This document shows positions 8,726 to 17,882 of a stretch of 64,000 nt of DNA, in pieces. The stretch is from Acidimicrobiales bacterium. Its GTDB lineage: Bacteria; Actinomycetota; Acidimicrobiia; Acidimicrobiales; Acidimicrobilacustridaceae. A program made the translations under genes and the position numbers. The stretch is from assembly GCA_018401565.1 (NCBI GenBank), contig JAGYKS010000021.1, positions 145,456-209,455 on the forward strand, given 5' to 3'. The notes under the pieces were generated by a model. That model worked only from the letters and a program-made list of their open reading frames with translations, was not told where the DNA came from and made no database searches. The first letter of the stretch is position 1. Each line of letters opens with the position of its first letter.

Positions 8726-9692
8726 CGTTCAAGCGGCGGAAGCGCTCGCGGATCCTGCGGCCGAACCCCCAACGGTGGTAGCGGGCCAAAGCGGCGTCGT
8801 AGTGGGCATCAGCAACGAGATCGTCGGGGTGCACCAGCGGCAGTGGTAGCCCGGTGGCCCGCAGGTGGGCCAGCCGGTGACGGCCGGAGGTGGTGTGGGT
8901 GGCACCCTTGGCCAGACCGATGTTGTGGACCATGTTCACCGACGGCACCACCACCAGACCACCCTGCCGGGCCACAGTGAAATGCCATGCGCGGGCCCAG
9001 GTGCGTTTGGTTCCGGCGTGGGCCGAGGCGAACTTGGACCCCAGCGCCCGATGCAGTGGTGGGGTCCCGGGGCCGAACGAGTCCTGGACGACGGGCCATG
9101 TGCCCAGTACGGGATCGAAGCCCTCCCATGCCCGACGCCACGACGCCCATCCCCAGATATGGCCGCCCGAGGCGAAGAAGTAGCTGCCCGGCCCGTGGTC
9201 GACGTCTGCCTCGATATTCACCGACGTCACCGCCATCACCTCGGGGGTATGGCGGTACCTCTCAAGCATGAGGGCGGCGAACACGAAGAAGTCCGGATGC
9301 ACCAGGCAGTCGTCTTCGAGGATCACCCCCTCGTCAACCTCGGACCAGAACCAGTCGATGGCGGTGACCATGGACCTTTGCAGGCCCAGATTGTGGTCAT
9401 GAGCCAACACGTGCAGGTCGCACGGCCAGTCGATGTCGTCGAGCACCTTGCGGGTCTGCGCGCACAGGTCGACGTCTTCACGATGGTCCGGACGCGGACC
9501 ATCGGCGGCCACGAACAGCCGTGGCACCCCAACCTCTCGCAAGGCGGCGATCATCGTTCGGGTGACGTCAGGCCGGTTGAACACCACCAGCAACACCGGT
9601 GGTGGTGGCAGCGCCGGCTCAGGCGGAACCATGGGGTCTCGGGGATCCACCGACGCGATGCTACCGGGCGTGGCCACCGGCCCCGGGGCCAA
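8700..9692 (-). CDS. GT-A fold glycosyltransferase-like protein (HlpA-like)
   Basis: A protein of up to 330 residues. After a Pro-rich leader it has PVLLVVFNRPDVT, a NLGLQRSMVTAIDWF segment, and VILEDDCLVHPDF, where EDD takes the place of DxD in nucleotide-diphospho-sugar transferases; GWASWRRAW follows. This arrangement matches proteins annotated as nucleotide-diphospho-sugar transferase or 'hemolytic protein HlpA-like', a GT2/GNT-I-like group. The start is uncertain: the frame opens with TTG at 9692, and in-frame GTG or ATG codons as far down as 9632 are alternatives, none with a strong Shine-Dalgarno. It overlaps the convergent GT2 gene by 26 bases. Confidence 0.72.
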   Translation of the reverse strand: MAPGPVATPGSIASVDPRDPMVPPEPALPPPPVLLVVFNRPDVTRTMIAALREVGVPRLFVAADGPRPDHREDVDLCAQTRKVLDDIDWPCDLHVLAHDHNLGLQRSMVTAIDWFWSEVDEGVILEDDCLVHPDFFVFAALMLERYRHTPEVMAVTSVNIEADVDHGPGSYFFASGGHIWGWASWRRAWEGFDPVLGTWPVVQDSFGPGTPPLHRALGSKFASAHAGTKRTWARAWHFTVARQGGLVVVPSVNMVHNIGLAKGATHTTSGRHRLAHLRATGLPLPLVHPDDLVADAHYDAALARYHRWGFGRRIRERFRRLNVRIPVVGG

Positions 9693-9721
9693 GGTGCGCT
9701 GCTAGCGTCAAAGACGTCCCT

Positions 9722-10585
9722 ATGCCCCTGCCACCAGCAACGTCGCCGTCGGGCCGGGTCGCCGGCAACGACTCCTGGGATCGCCAACTGGCCCCGTTCA
9801 TTGCTGCGGCAGGCGCGCCAACGGGCCGTCCGGCCACGTGGCGGGATTTCTGCGACCGGCTCCACATCAACCTGCTTCAGCGCTGGTTGCCCCCGACCAC
9901 CACGGGCCGGGCGCTCAAGACCGACCTGTTCGACGAAGCCGCCGGAGAAGGTCTGAGCGAGTTCCTTGCGCAGCGGGCCGATCAGGTGGTGGGCACCGAC
10001 GTGTCGCTCGCCGTGGCTCGCGCCGCCACTGGCGCCGCCACTGGCGCCGTCGACCGGCCGACCCGCCGGGTGGACGCCACCCTGTGTGATGTCCGACGCC
10101 TGGCGTTCGCCGACGGATCGTTCGACATCGTGGTGTCGAACTCCACGCTCGACCATTTCGCCCTCCGCAGCGACATCACCGTGGCCCTGGCTGAAATCCA
10201 CCGCGTCACCCGACCGGGAGGGGTGCTGGTGGTGACGCTGGACAATCCCCGCCATCCGCTGGTGGCGGCCCGCACGCTGCTGCCGGCGAGACTGCTGCGG
10301 GCACTTGGCCTGCAGCCGTACTACGTGGGTGCCACCATGAGCCTTCCCCGTCTGGTCGCCACGTTGGAGTCGTTGGGCTGGGTGGTTGACGACACCACCA
10401 CCATGATGCACACCCTGCGGGTGGCGGCGATCCCCGCCTGCACGCGCCTCGATCGAGTCGGCCCGGGTGGCACTGCGGCGCGCCGGAGGCTCACGGCCGT
10501 CATGTTGGCCAGCGAGCTGCTCGGTCGTCTTCCCACCCGACAGTTCACCGGGCACTACGTGGCCGTGAAGGCGGTGCGGGCATGA
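9722..10585 (+). CDS. Class I SAM-dependent methyltransferase
   Basis: A 287-residue methyltransferase of the Methyltransf_11 type. The order is: VVGTDVSLAVARAA (motif I and the acidic residue that binds the SAM ribose), LAFADGSFDIVVSNSTLDH (motif IV region), and IHRVTRPGGVLVVTLDN (motif VI with the RPGG turn). The ATG at 9722 was chosen because upstream in-frame sequence (to 9599) is Pro/Arg-rich and unlike the family. The stop overlaps the next start by ATGA, coupling it to the sulfotransferase. The methyl acceptor is unknown; the neighbours suggest a glycan or glycolipid. Confidence 0.84.
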   Translation: MPLPPATSPSGRVAGNDSWDRQLAPFIAAAGAPTGRPATWRDFCDRLHINLLQRWLPPTTTGRALKTDLFDEAAGEGLSEFLAQRADQVVGTDVSLAVARAATGAATGAVDRPTRRVDATLCDVRRLAFADGSFDIVVSNSTLDHFALRSDITVALAEIHRVTRPGGVLVVTLDNPRHPLVAARTLLPARLLRALGLQPYYVGATMSLPRLVATLESLGWVVDDTTTMMHTLRVAAIPACTRLDRVGPGGTAARRRLTAVMLASELLGRLPTRQFTGHYVAVKAVRA

Positions 10586-11511
10586 CGTTGCCGACCTTCA
10601 TCGTGGTGGGGGCCGGACGCAGTGGCACCACGTCACTGCACAACTACCTTGCCCAACACCCCGACATCTTCATGTGCGCGGCAAAATCCCCCAACTACTT
10701 TGCTTCGGGAATCCCCCAACCCGAATGGGAAACCCCGGCAGCGTCGGCAATGGCCAGCCAATGGGTGTCTGACCTCGACACCTACACCGCCCTGTTCGCC
10801 GACGCCGGTGCCACCGCCGCTGTGGGTGAGGTGTCACCGGTGTACCTGCAAACCATTGACGCCGCCCCCCGCATTGCAGCGGTCTGCGGTGACGTTCGGA
10901 TCATCGCCGTGTTGCGCAATCCGGTGGACCGAGCCTGTGCCCACTTCCTGGGCCGGCAGCGCGACGGGATCGAACCACCCGGTGTGTCCATGGCAGCGCG
11001 CATGGATGAGCTCCTCGCCTACGGGATGCCCGACGACGTTGCCTTCGGCCACTACCCGGGATGCGGTCGCTATCACCACTTTTTGCGGCCCTACATCGAG
11101 CGGTTCGGCTCTGACCGGGTCCATGTGGTGCTGCACGACGATCTTGTGGCCGATGCGTTGGCGGTCCTGGCAACCATGTTCTCGTTCATCGGGGTGGACC
11201 CCGAGTTCGAGCCCGACATGACGTCGCGCCTCAACGCCACCGGTCAGATCCGTAACCCCGTCCTGCGCTCGGTGTGGACGCGCACCGTGGGTGTCCGCAC
11301 CGCCCTGCGGCCCCATCTGCCGGCCACCGTTCGCCGCTCGGTGGGACGCACGTTTCTCGCTGACCTTGACCGGCCCGAGATCGACGCCGCGCTTGCCCAG
11401 CGCCTGCTCGACGTGCTCGTCGACGACATCACCGCCCTTGAGGAACTCATCGGACGGGATCTCTCGGCGTGGAAGGTTGCCCCTGGCCGGGGCCAGTCGC
11501 CTGAGCGCTAG
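10582..11511 (+). CDS. Sulfotransferase family protein (first copy)
   Basis: A 309-residue PAPS-dependent sulfotransferase. VVGAGRSGTTSLHNYL (residues about 7-22) is the 5'-phosphosulfate loop and IIAVLRNPVDRACAHF is the 3'-phosphate-binding motif with the conserved Arg and Ser/Ala position. It is translationally coupled to the methyltransferase (ATGA). The 3' end shares the four bases CTAG with the convergent P450 gene, the palindrome giving TAG on both strands. A homologue with the same N-terminal layout lies at 12977-13951 on the other strand, so the pair probably arose by duplication around the P450. Confidence 0.87.
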   Translation: MTLPTFIVVGAGRSGTTSLHNYLAQHPDIFMCAAKSPNYFASGIPQPEWETPAASAMASQWVSDLDTYTALFADAGATAAVGEVSPVYLQTIDAAPRIAAVCGDVRIIAVLRNPVDRACAHFLGRQRDGIEPPGVSMAARMDELLAYGMPDDVAFGHYPGCGRYHHFLRPYIERFGSDRVHVVLHDDLVADALAVLATMFSFIGVDPEFEPDMTSRLNATGQIRNPVLRSVWTRTVGVRTALRPHLPATVRRSVGRTFLADLDRPEIDAALAQRLLDVLVDDITALEELIGRDLSAWKVAPGRGQSPER

Positions 11512-12977
11512 GCCCGACGGACCCACCTGAGGTCGTCGCCGGGCCGCCAATGGCTCCAGTGGCGCATCCCGCGCGTCAGCCCCGTCGCCGGTGTCAGTTC
11601 CATGCCGGGGTCAGCCGCCACCGCCTGCACCACCGTGCGGGCAGCCATCAGCACCAGACCCACCGAGTTGCAGGCATGGTTGTCCAGGCCAAAGGCGCTG
11701 AACTCACTTTGGGAAAACCGTTGGTCAACGAAGCGATCGGTACACCGGCCGGGTTCGCTGAACACCGTCGGGTCCTGGTGGCTCTCCCACACGCACAACC
11801 GCACCAGTTGGCCGTGGCGCAGATGCAGCCCGTCGAAGTCCACGTCGTTGGTGAGTCGGCGGTAGAGGTACTCACTTTGGGCCATGCGCAGCGCCTCGAG
11901 CACGAAGCCGTCAACCACCTCGGGGCCGCCGTTGTCATCACGGCAACGATCGAGCCATTGGGGGTTGGCAGCCAGCAAATGCACCAACCACACCAGCAGG
12001 CCCTGCAGGTTGGGGGCCCCGATCCTCATCATGAACAGCAGGTTGTCGACACATACCGCATCGGGAAGGTCGTCGTCTGAGGCCACGAACTCCCCCAGCG
12101 CACACACGGCGTCAACGTCACCGGCCTCCAGACGGCGGCGTTGGTCAGCCACCAGCGTCCGCAGCTCCCGCAGCGCACCAGTCGTGCGACGGTGACCGCC
12201 CAACACGGTGCGACGGGAAAAGCGACGGTTGACCGCACCGAACACCTCCCCGTCGGGGGAGTCGACGTCCAGTCCGAACAACGCCGCCATCAGCGTGGCC
12301 TGGGCCACCCGCCCCATCGCCGGGCCCGGATGCTCCGCCTGTGTGGTGACGGCCGCCAGTTCCTGACTCACGGTTCTAAAGGCGATGGATCGGGCGGCGT
12401 CAGTGACCGGACGAGACATGGCGAGACGAAAGGCGGGGCCGTACCGGTCGTGGGTGTCGTCATCCATGTACCGCAAGAAACCGCCCATCACCTGATCGGT
12501 GAAGGCAAGGGGGCTGGGACCGAGCTGGTGACGATGGCCACGCAGCAACCGCTGACCGCGCTCGAGGCCCACCACGCACACCACCGGGCGACCGAACTGC
12601 GAGGCGGTGAACACCGGGCCGTACCGCTCGTGATCGAGCTGGTAGGCGTCACGGTGCGCCAACGCCCGGATCGAACCGATCACTGACAACGATCCGGGCG
12701 GACGTCGATGGCGACCACCAACCAGCCGTCGGGCCCGCCAGGTTGCTGCAGCAACAACCACAACGGCCACCACCGCCGCAGGCATCACGACCGCCGGGGC
12801 AAACACGGCCACCAGTGCCACCATCACGGTCCAGGCAACGGCCGCCACCACCACCACCACCGACGCCCGGCCGAACACCTGACGAAAGGCCCCGTCGAGC
12901 GGCAGCCGCAACCACGGCACCACCACCGTGGCCACCAGCACCAGCGCCGCCACCACCACAGCAATGGGTTCAGTCAT
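11508..12977 (-). CDS. Membrane-anchored cytochrome P450-like protein with a degenerate I-helix
   Basis: A 489-residue protein. The first 80 residues are almost wholly hydrophobic (two or three membrane helices), unusual for bacterial P450s, which are mostly soluble. The C-terminal two thirds is P450-like: LEALR supplies ExxR, and FGLDNHAC fits the haem loop FGxGxHxC with the Cys ligand kept but the second Gly replaced by Asp. The I-helix segment reads MRIGAPNLQGLL, so the usual (A/G)GxxT oxygen-activation motif has lost its Thr. It may be an unusual peroxidatic or isomerase P450, or non-catalytic. The ATG at 12977 overlaps the TGA of the upstream sulfotransferase (TGATG). Confidence 0.75.
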   Translation of the reverse strand: MTEPIAVVVAALVLVATVVVPWLRLPLDGAFRQVFGRASVVVVVAAVAWTVMVALVAVFAPAVVMPAAVVAVVVVAAATWRARRLVGGRHRRPPGSLSVIGSIRALAHRDAYQLDHERYGPVFTASQFGRPVVCVVGLERGQRLLRGHRHQLGPSPLAFTDQVMGGFLRYMDDDTHDRYGPAFRLAMSRPVTDAARSIAFRTVSQELAAVTTQAEHPGPAMGRVAQATLMAALFGLDVDSPDGEVFGAVNRRFSRRTVLGGHRRTTGALRELRTLVADQRRRLEAGDVDAVCALGEFVASDDDLPDAVCVDNLLFMMRIGAPNLQGLLVWLVHLLAANPQWLDRCRDDNGGPEVVDGFVLEALRMAQSEYLYRRLTNDVDFDGLHLRHGQLVRLCVWESHQDPTVFSEPGRCTDRFVDQRFSQSEFSAFGLDNHACNSVGLVLMAARTVVQAVAADPGMELTPATGLTRGMRHWSHWRPGDDLRWVRRA

Positions 12978-13951
12978 CACTCACCCACGTCCCGGTCACG
13001 GCCACGGCCACGGTCACGGTCACGGTCACCGTCACGGCCGGACTGCGACCAGTGGCTGAGGTCCCGACCGATCACCAACGACAACGCTGCGACCTCGTCG
13101 CGGTAGTAGTCGGTGAGTTCGTCACGGATGGCGGTGTCGTCAGGCACCGGTTGCACCCGACGGGTAGCGAGGGAGAAGCCGGCGTCGCGCACCACAGCGG
13201 GCACCCACGGCCGCACCGCCGTGCGCACCGTGGCCGAACGGACCCACAACGCCCTGACCAGCGGGTTGGCGATCTCCCCTCCACTGCGATTGTGGACCCG
13301 GGTGGTGTCGATGCTGACCGACGGGTCCACGCCCAAAAAAGCGAACAGGCCGGCCATGAGGCCGGCAGGGTCAGCAGACAGATCCTCGAACACATGGACG
13401 CTGAGTTGCTCAGGTGCGAAGTGCTGTTGGTAGGTGGCAAGGATGTGACTGGTGAACCCCGCAGCCAGGTAGGTGCCCGCCGTGTCGTCGAGGTCGAGCG
13501 GCGAGGTGAGTTCGCTGGCAACGGCTGCGGCCAGATCACTGGCCGGCTCCAGACCGTCGCGCCTGCGGGCCAGATAGCGAGCCCGCACCCGGTCCACCGG
13601 ATTGCGCACCACGGCGATGAGGCGCATGTCGGGATTGTGCGACGCAATGCGGGCCGCCACCCCCGTCGACGCCAGATAGGCCGGTGACACCTCACCCACC
13701 GCCGACGCGCTGCCGCTGGACGCAAACAGTTTCAGGTAGTCAGCCCGGTCGGGGGTGAAATAGGCCCGCGTCGTCAGTCGGCGCTGGCGGTCGGTCGAAA
13801 CACCGGCACCAGCGCAGTAGAAGTAGCTGGGGGCCTTGTGGGGTGACACGAAGACGTCAGGGTGCTGAGCCAGATAGTGGTGCAACGAGGTTGTGCCACT
13901 GCGACCGGCACCGATGACCAGGAAGTTCGGGAGGACCGGTGTGGACGCCAA
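12977..13951 (-). CDS. Sulfotransferase family protein (second copy)
   Basis: A 324-residue homologue of the protein at 10582. LVIGAGRSGTTSLHHYL is the PAPS 5'-phosphosulfate loop and LIAVVRNPVDRVRARYL the 3'-phosphate motif. The C-terminal 20 residues are a low-complexity GRDRDRD tail written by a 6-bp DNA repeat (12993-13040), absent from the other copy. The frame starts with a TTG at 13951; no ATG in frame is nearby and the Shine-Dalgarno is weak, so the start is uncertain by a few codons. It is followed without a gap by the membrane P450, so both probably act on one substrate. It is divergent from the GT-C gene 70 bases away. Confidence 0.86.
   Translation of the reverse strand: MASTPVLPNFLVIGAGRSGTTSLHHYLAQHPDVFVSPHKAPSYFYCAGAGVSTDRQRRLTTRAYFTPDRADYLKLFASSGSASAVGEVSPAYLASTGVAARIASHNPDMRLIAVVRNPVDRVRARYLARRRDGLEPASDLAAAVASELTSPLDLDDTAGTYLAAGFTSHILATYQQHFAPEQLSVHVFEDLSADPAGLMAGLFAFLGVDPSVSIDTTRVHNRSGGEIANPLVRALWVRSATVRTAVRPWVPAVVRDAGFSLATRRVQPVPDDTAIRDELTDYYRDEVAALSLVIGRDLSHWSQSGRDGDRDRDRGRGRDRDVGE
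12993..13040. repeat. 6-bp tandem repeat in the sulfotransferase 3' end
   Basis: About eight units of cggtca/cggcca, coding in frame for an Asp/Arg/Gly tail. Being a multiple of three, copy-number change would only lengthen or shorten the tail. Confidence 0.85.
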
Positions 13952-14021
13952 ACATCCGAGCGTACCGCCCCCGTGTTCGACACGGGGCCACCCTGAGGCA
14001 ACAACCTCCTACGATGTCGGG

Positions 14022-15602
14022 GTGGACACCGGCACACAGGAGACTCCTGACCAGCCTCCAGTGACGACGCCATCAGATGGTCAACCATCCCGGCTGCGGT
14101 CGACGGCAACCAGGGTGTTTGAGGTCACTGACCCCGGCGACGCCCGGAGCATGCCGATGGTGGTGGCGATTTGGGTCGGGTGGACCATCGTTGCGGTGGT
14201 GATGATGCTCAGCCACGAGCCATGGCGCGACGAGCTGCAGGCCTGGGCGCTGGCCCGCTCGGCGGGCACACCGTTCGACATCATCCCTTCCATACGGGGC
14301 GAGGGGCACCCCCCGGGCTGGTACTCGGTGCTGTGGCCGATGACCAAGCTGATCCCATCCACCATCGGGTTGCAGGTCACTGCACTGGCGCTGGCCAGCG
14401 CCACCACCTGGCTCACCATCCGCTACCTGCCATTGAGTCTTGCCGTGCGCAGCCTGATCGTGTTCGGGTATTTCCCGCTGTTCGAGTTCGCCACCATCGC
14501 CCGGCACTATGTGCTGGCGTACCTGCTGGTGGTGGTGGTGTTGTGGCTGGCCCACCGACCGGCCACACCGTCGTGGCTCGTCGCCGCCGGCCTGCTTGCC
14601 ATCGCCGGGACGTCGCTCATTGCCATCCCGGTGGTGGTGGGCATCGCCCTGGCCCTGTGGGGCGGGCCCAGGTTCGCCTCTGCGGTGCGGGGACCAGCCC
14701 GGTGGGGCTGGGTGGCGTTGCTGGGTGGCGTGCTTGCCGCCGGGTTCTTCGTGGCTCGTCCCGCCCAGGGGCAAAGCGAGCCCATCGACCTGTCACTGGT
14801 GAACCTGCCTTCGCTGTGGTCCACGCTGGCGACGCCGTTACGCATGGCGCTGCCGATGTCGGCCACCGAGGTGAACTTCTGGGGTCGACCCCTGGTGGCG
14901 GACTGGGGATTGTGGGCTGAGGTGTTGGGCCTGGCGCTGGTGATCGGTGTGGCCGTGGCGGTGAGGCACTCGCGCAGTGCACTCACCATCTGGCTGGTGT
15001 CGGTCGCCGGATTCGCAGTGTTCGTCATTGCCGCCCGCCAACCGTTCGCACCGCGCATCGTGGGGACCCTGTGGCTGGCGGCAATCGCCACCGTGTGGTT
15101 CGCCGCCGCCGACCGCAGGCGCATTGCCGTACCGCAACGGCGTCCGGTGGCCCCGGCAGTGATGATCGGCGCCAGTGTCATCCTGGCCTGCTCACTGTGG
15201 GCGTCGGGATGGGCGGCGTGGACCGACTCAGCCAACGCCTTCAGCACCGCCGACGGAGCCGCCCAGTGGATCGACGACCAGGCCACCGGGGACTTCGTCA
15301 TCCTGTGCGCCGTGGAGCGCGCCTACTGCGCGTCGGTGGCCGTTCGGCTCGACGTGGACGCCTACGCCACCGCCGACGGTGAACCCTTCACGTTCGTGGA
15401 ATGGAAGCGCGGTTGGCGCCGCACCCTCCCGCCTGACCAGGTCGCAGCCCAAGCCAGAGCGCTGGCCGACCGAACCGGAGCCGAGGTGTTCATCGTGGCC
15501 CCGTGGCCCAACGCCCTGCCAGGATGCGGTCAGGGGTGGGTTCCTCCCGAACCCATCAGCGAACTGGTGTCGGCGTGCCGGGCCGACCAGCTCACCGGCT
15601 AG
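14022..15602 (+). CDS. Multi-pass GT-C-like glycosyltransferase
   Basis: A 526-residue membrane protein with about ten hydrophobic segments. After the first helix comes HEPWRDELQAWALAR, an acidic first-loop motif of the kind that carries the catalytic Asp/Glu in GT-C enzymes (PMT, ArnT, mycobacterial mannosyltransferases). A GHPPGWY segment follows, also typical. The C-terminal 120 residues form a soluble, probably extracytoplasmic domain. GT-C enzymes use polyprenyl-phosphate sugars on the outer face of the membrane, which fits the polyprenol-type GT2 at 7691. The start is placed at the GTG at 14022, since the open frame upstream (to 13893) overlaps the divergent sulfotransferase. Confidence 0.75.
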   Translation: MDTGTQETPDQPPVTTPSDGQPSRLRSTATRVFEVTDPGDARSMPMVVAIWVGWTIVAVVMMLSHEPWRDELQAWALARSAGTPFDIIPSIRGEGHPPGWYSVLWPMTKLIPSTIGLQVTALALASATTWLTIRYLPLSLAVRSLIVFGYFPLFEFATIARHYVLAYLLVVVVLWLAHRPATPSWLVAAGLLAIAGTSLIAIPVVVGIALALWGGPRFASAVRGPARWGWVALLGGVLAAGFFVARPAQGQSEPIDLSLVNLPSLWSTLATPLRMALPMSATEVNFWGRPLVADWGLWAEVLGLALVIGVAVAVRHSRSALTIWLVSVAGFAVFVIAARQPFAPRIVGTLWLAAIATVWFAAADRRRIAVPQRRPVAPAVMIGASVILACSLWASGWAAWTDSANAFSTADGAAQWIDDQATGDFVILCAVERAYCASVAVRLDVDAYATADGEPFTFVEWKRGWRRTLPPDQVAAQARALADRTGAEVFIVAPWPNALPGCGQGWVPPEPISELVSACRADQLTG

Positions 15603-15627
15603 CAACCCACCCCAGGCCGAGTGGGCG

Positions 15628-16759
15628 TCATCCCCCGGCGGACAGCTCCAGGTTCCGCACACAGGCGTCGCGCACCCCCGAGGGAGTGTCCGGCCTTGCG
15701 GCCAGTTCGGCAAACATCTCATTGGCGGCGACACGGTCACCGGTCCACCACCGGGCGATGGCCAGTTCGAATGCGATACCCCAGCGGTACACCCACCGAT
15801 CCACGAACAACAGGTCGTCGCTGGGGGGCAGTGCAGCGGCGTGCTCCAGCCACATCCGGGCTGGCTGCCACTGGGACTGTTCGTTGAGCAGCCGGCCCAA
15901 CCGGTGGAATGACTCAGCGCGCGACGGTCGCACCTGCACGGCTCTCTGCCACGCCCATGCCGCATCGGCGGGCCGGCCCAACCGGTAGTGCATCTCCCCG
16001 ACCTGAAGCAGCGCGTAATAGACCTCCTCGTGCCAGCCTCCCAGGGTGGCGCGACGCTCGTAGGTGGCCAGCGCTTCCTCGCTGCGCCCAAGGTCGCGAT
16101 AGGTCTGGGCCAGGTAGAAGGTGCTTCGGTCATCGTCGGGGTGATCGACCAGATGCCCTGACAACAGTGCAAGGTCACGTTCGAACTTGTCGTGGCGAGC
16201 ACCCCCGTCGGCGTAGTGCGTGATGCGCAAGGCACCAAAGACGGCACGGCGTGACGGGGTCGTCGCAGGTGAGGTACTCGTGAGTGGGACCCTCGTAGCG
16301 CCATGCCGGCCCGGTGCGCACGAGGTAGGACTGGTGGAACTGGTGATCCCCGGAGTCAACCGGCACCATGAGTTCCTCAGCGGGCTCGCCGGCCAGTTGC
16401 GATCGCCAGTTGGGGTCCACGTCCACGGTGTGGTCGGCGTCGAGCAACAGCAGATGGGTGACCCCCTCCAGCTCACCGGCAATCTGCACCAGCTCGGTGC
16501 GGTTGTACCCGAAATCCCTCCACACCCGGTGCTCCACCCGGCCCGGCAGGTCCGCCAGCAACTGCTCCACAACCTGTGGGGTGCCGTCGGTAGATCCGGT
16601 GTCGACCACCAGCCATTGGTCCACGACGCCAGCGATACTGGCCACCATGCGTGGGAGCACGGCGGCCTCGTTGCGCACGATCATGGCCAGACACACGCAG
16701 AGGTTGTCATCCATTACATCGTCATCCATTACATCGTCATCCATTACATCGCCATCCAT
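15628..16759 (-). CDS. GT2-TPR glycosyltransferase (frameshifted)
   Basis: The gene is read in two pieces. The first (16759 down to about 16250) is a GT2 domain: CLAMIVRNEAAVLPRM, VVDTGSTDGTPQ, LLLDADHTVD (DxD), then YEGPTHEYLTCDD. The second (to 15628) continues with ALRITHYADGG and KFERDLALL and then TPR-like helices (DRSTFYLAQTYRDLG, SEEALATYERRA). Homologues run through without a break, so one extra base (or two lost) near 16250 splits it. The first 19 residues are written by a 15-bp tandem repeat containing repeated start codons. Next downstream on the plus strand is the convergent GT-C gene. It is the last of three tandem paralogues; such proteins elongate or trim surface glycans, but the sugar is unknown. 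Confidence 0.78.
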
Positions 16760-16763
16760 TACA
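16706..16763. repeat. 15-bp tandem repeat carrying in-frame start codons
   Basis: Nearly four copies of gtcatccattacatc. On the minus strand each copy gives ATGGAT in the same frame, so the GT2-TPR gene has four successive in-frame ATG codons and an N-terminus of MD(G/D)DV repeats. Confidence 0.9.
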
Positions 16764-16771
16764 GGGTCCCG

Positions 16772-17872
16772 TCATGATGCGTAGAAGTTCAGGTTGTCGG
16801 CCACGGCAGTGCGATTGGGCTCAGGGATGAAGCCGTCGTCGAGCAGTTGCCGACTGGCCTGTCGACCCCCGGTGAGGTCGCCCACGTACCACGCCGCGAT
16901 GGAGTACTCGTACAGAGACCTCCATTGGTACACGTCGGGCTCCAAAAACAGTGACGCCTCGGGACGTGAGATGCCCACCGCCCTGGCCGCCCACACCGCT
17001 GCCAGCGGCATCCGGTCGGCCTGGCGGGCAAAGGCAGCGGCGTCACAGCAGGCCTCAGCCCGGTTGGGGACGACATCGTGGGCCCGGGCCAGGGCGTCAA
17101 ACACCTCAGCGGTGGGGCCGTCGATGCGATGACGCATCCGGGCGAACCACAGCCAGGCCTGGTACAACTCCTCGCCCCAGCCGCCCATGGTGGTGCGCTG
17201 CAGGTAGGCGTCAGCGGCCTCGGCCGCCATCCCGGCGTCGCGCAGGCTGTTGCCCAGATAATACGTGTACCGGCCGGCCAGATCGGGTTCGGCCGACGAC
17301 GCCAGCGTCGTCTGCAGCAGGGCGACGTCGTCGAGGTACTTGCGGGGATTTCGAGATCGGGCCCCGTCGGAATGACTCACGAACCGCATGCCGGCAATGG
17401 ACTGGCCACGCCGGGAGTCGGGCGGTTCCACCAGGAACTCGTGCAGCACCCCCCGATAGCGGTAGTCCAACCGGGTGGACGTGATCTGGGGACGCAGGTA
17501 GTGGATGGGGCCGTCGTCGAGGAGCACCTGGTGAACATCGGCGTCGAGCGCCCGACGGATGTCGGCGGGTTCGGTGCCCGGTTCCAAAACGCAGCGAACG
17601 TCGGCGTCGATCATGATGCTGAAGTCACCCCACTGCCGAGCCAGCGCCAGGGCGTCGGTGCGATTGTGGGCGAAGTCACGCCAGGGCCTGTGATGCAGTT
17701 GGCCCGGCACGCCGTCCAGTACCCGGGTCACGATCTCGGCGGTGTCGTCGGTGGAGCCGGTGTCCACGATGCACCAGGCATCGATCAGCGGAAGGATGGC
17801 GGTGAGGCAACGCTCAATGACCGGCGCTTCGTCCTTGACGATCATGGTCAGTACCAGGGTCGGCTCGGCCAT
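16772..17872 (-). CDS. GT2-TPR glycosyltransferase, middle paralogue
   Basis: A 366-residue, unbroken version of the architecture. LVLTMIVKDEAPVIERCL opens the GT2 domain, followed by IVDTGSTDDTAE, MIDADVRC (DxD) and YRGVLHEFL. From about residue 185, FVSHSDGARSRNP and KYLDDVALL lead into TPR-like helices (GRYTYYLGNSLRDAG, AAEAADAYLQRT). The start is the ATG at 17872, ten bases after the stop of the upstream paralogue; the longer open frame to 18157 overlaps that gene and is not like the family. The frameshifted paralogue starts 12 bases after this gene ends. The genes probably form one operon from 19627 to 15628. Confidence 0.84.
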   Translation of the reverse strand: MAEPTLVLTMIVKDEAPVIERCLTAILPLIDAWCIVDTGSTDDTAEIVTRVLDGVPGQLHHRPWRDFAHNRTDALALARQWGDFSIMIDADVRCVLEPGTEPADIRRALDADVHQVLLDDGPIHYLRPQITSTRLDYRYRGVLHEFLVEPPDSRRGQSIAGMRFVSHSDGARSRNPRKYLDDVALLQTTLASSAEPDLAGRYTYYLGNSLRDAGMAAEAADAYLQRTTMGGWGEELYQAWLWFARMRHRIDGPTAEVFDALARAHDVVPNRAEACCDAAAFARQADRMPLAAVWAARAVGISRPEASLFLEPDVYQWRSLYEYSIAAWYVGDLTGGRQASRQLLDDGFIPEPNRTAVADNLNFYAS

Positions 17873-17882
17873 ACGACTGGTG

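Noticed and set aside
15628..16759. Programmed ribosomal frameshifting as the reason for the split genes
   Set aside because: There is no shared slippery site or downstream structure. The breaks occur in many unrelated genes and at different positions, mostly in C or G runs, which fits sequence error better.
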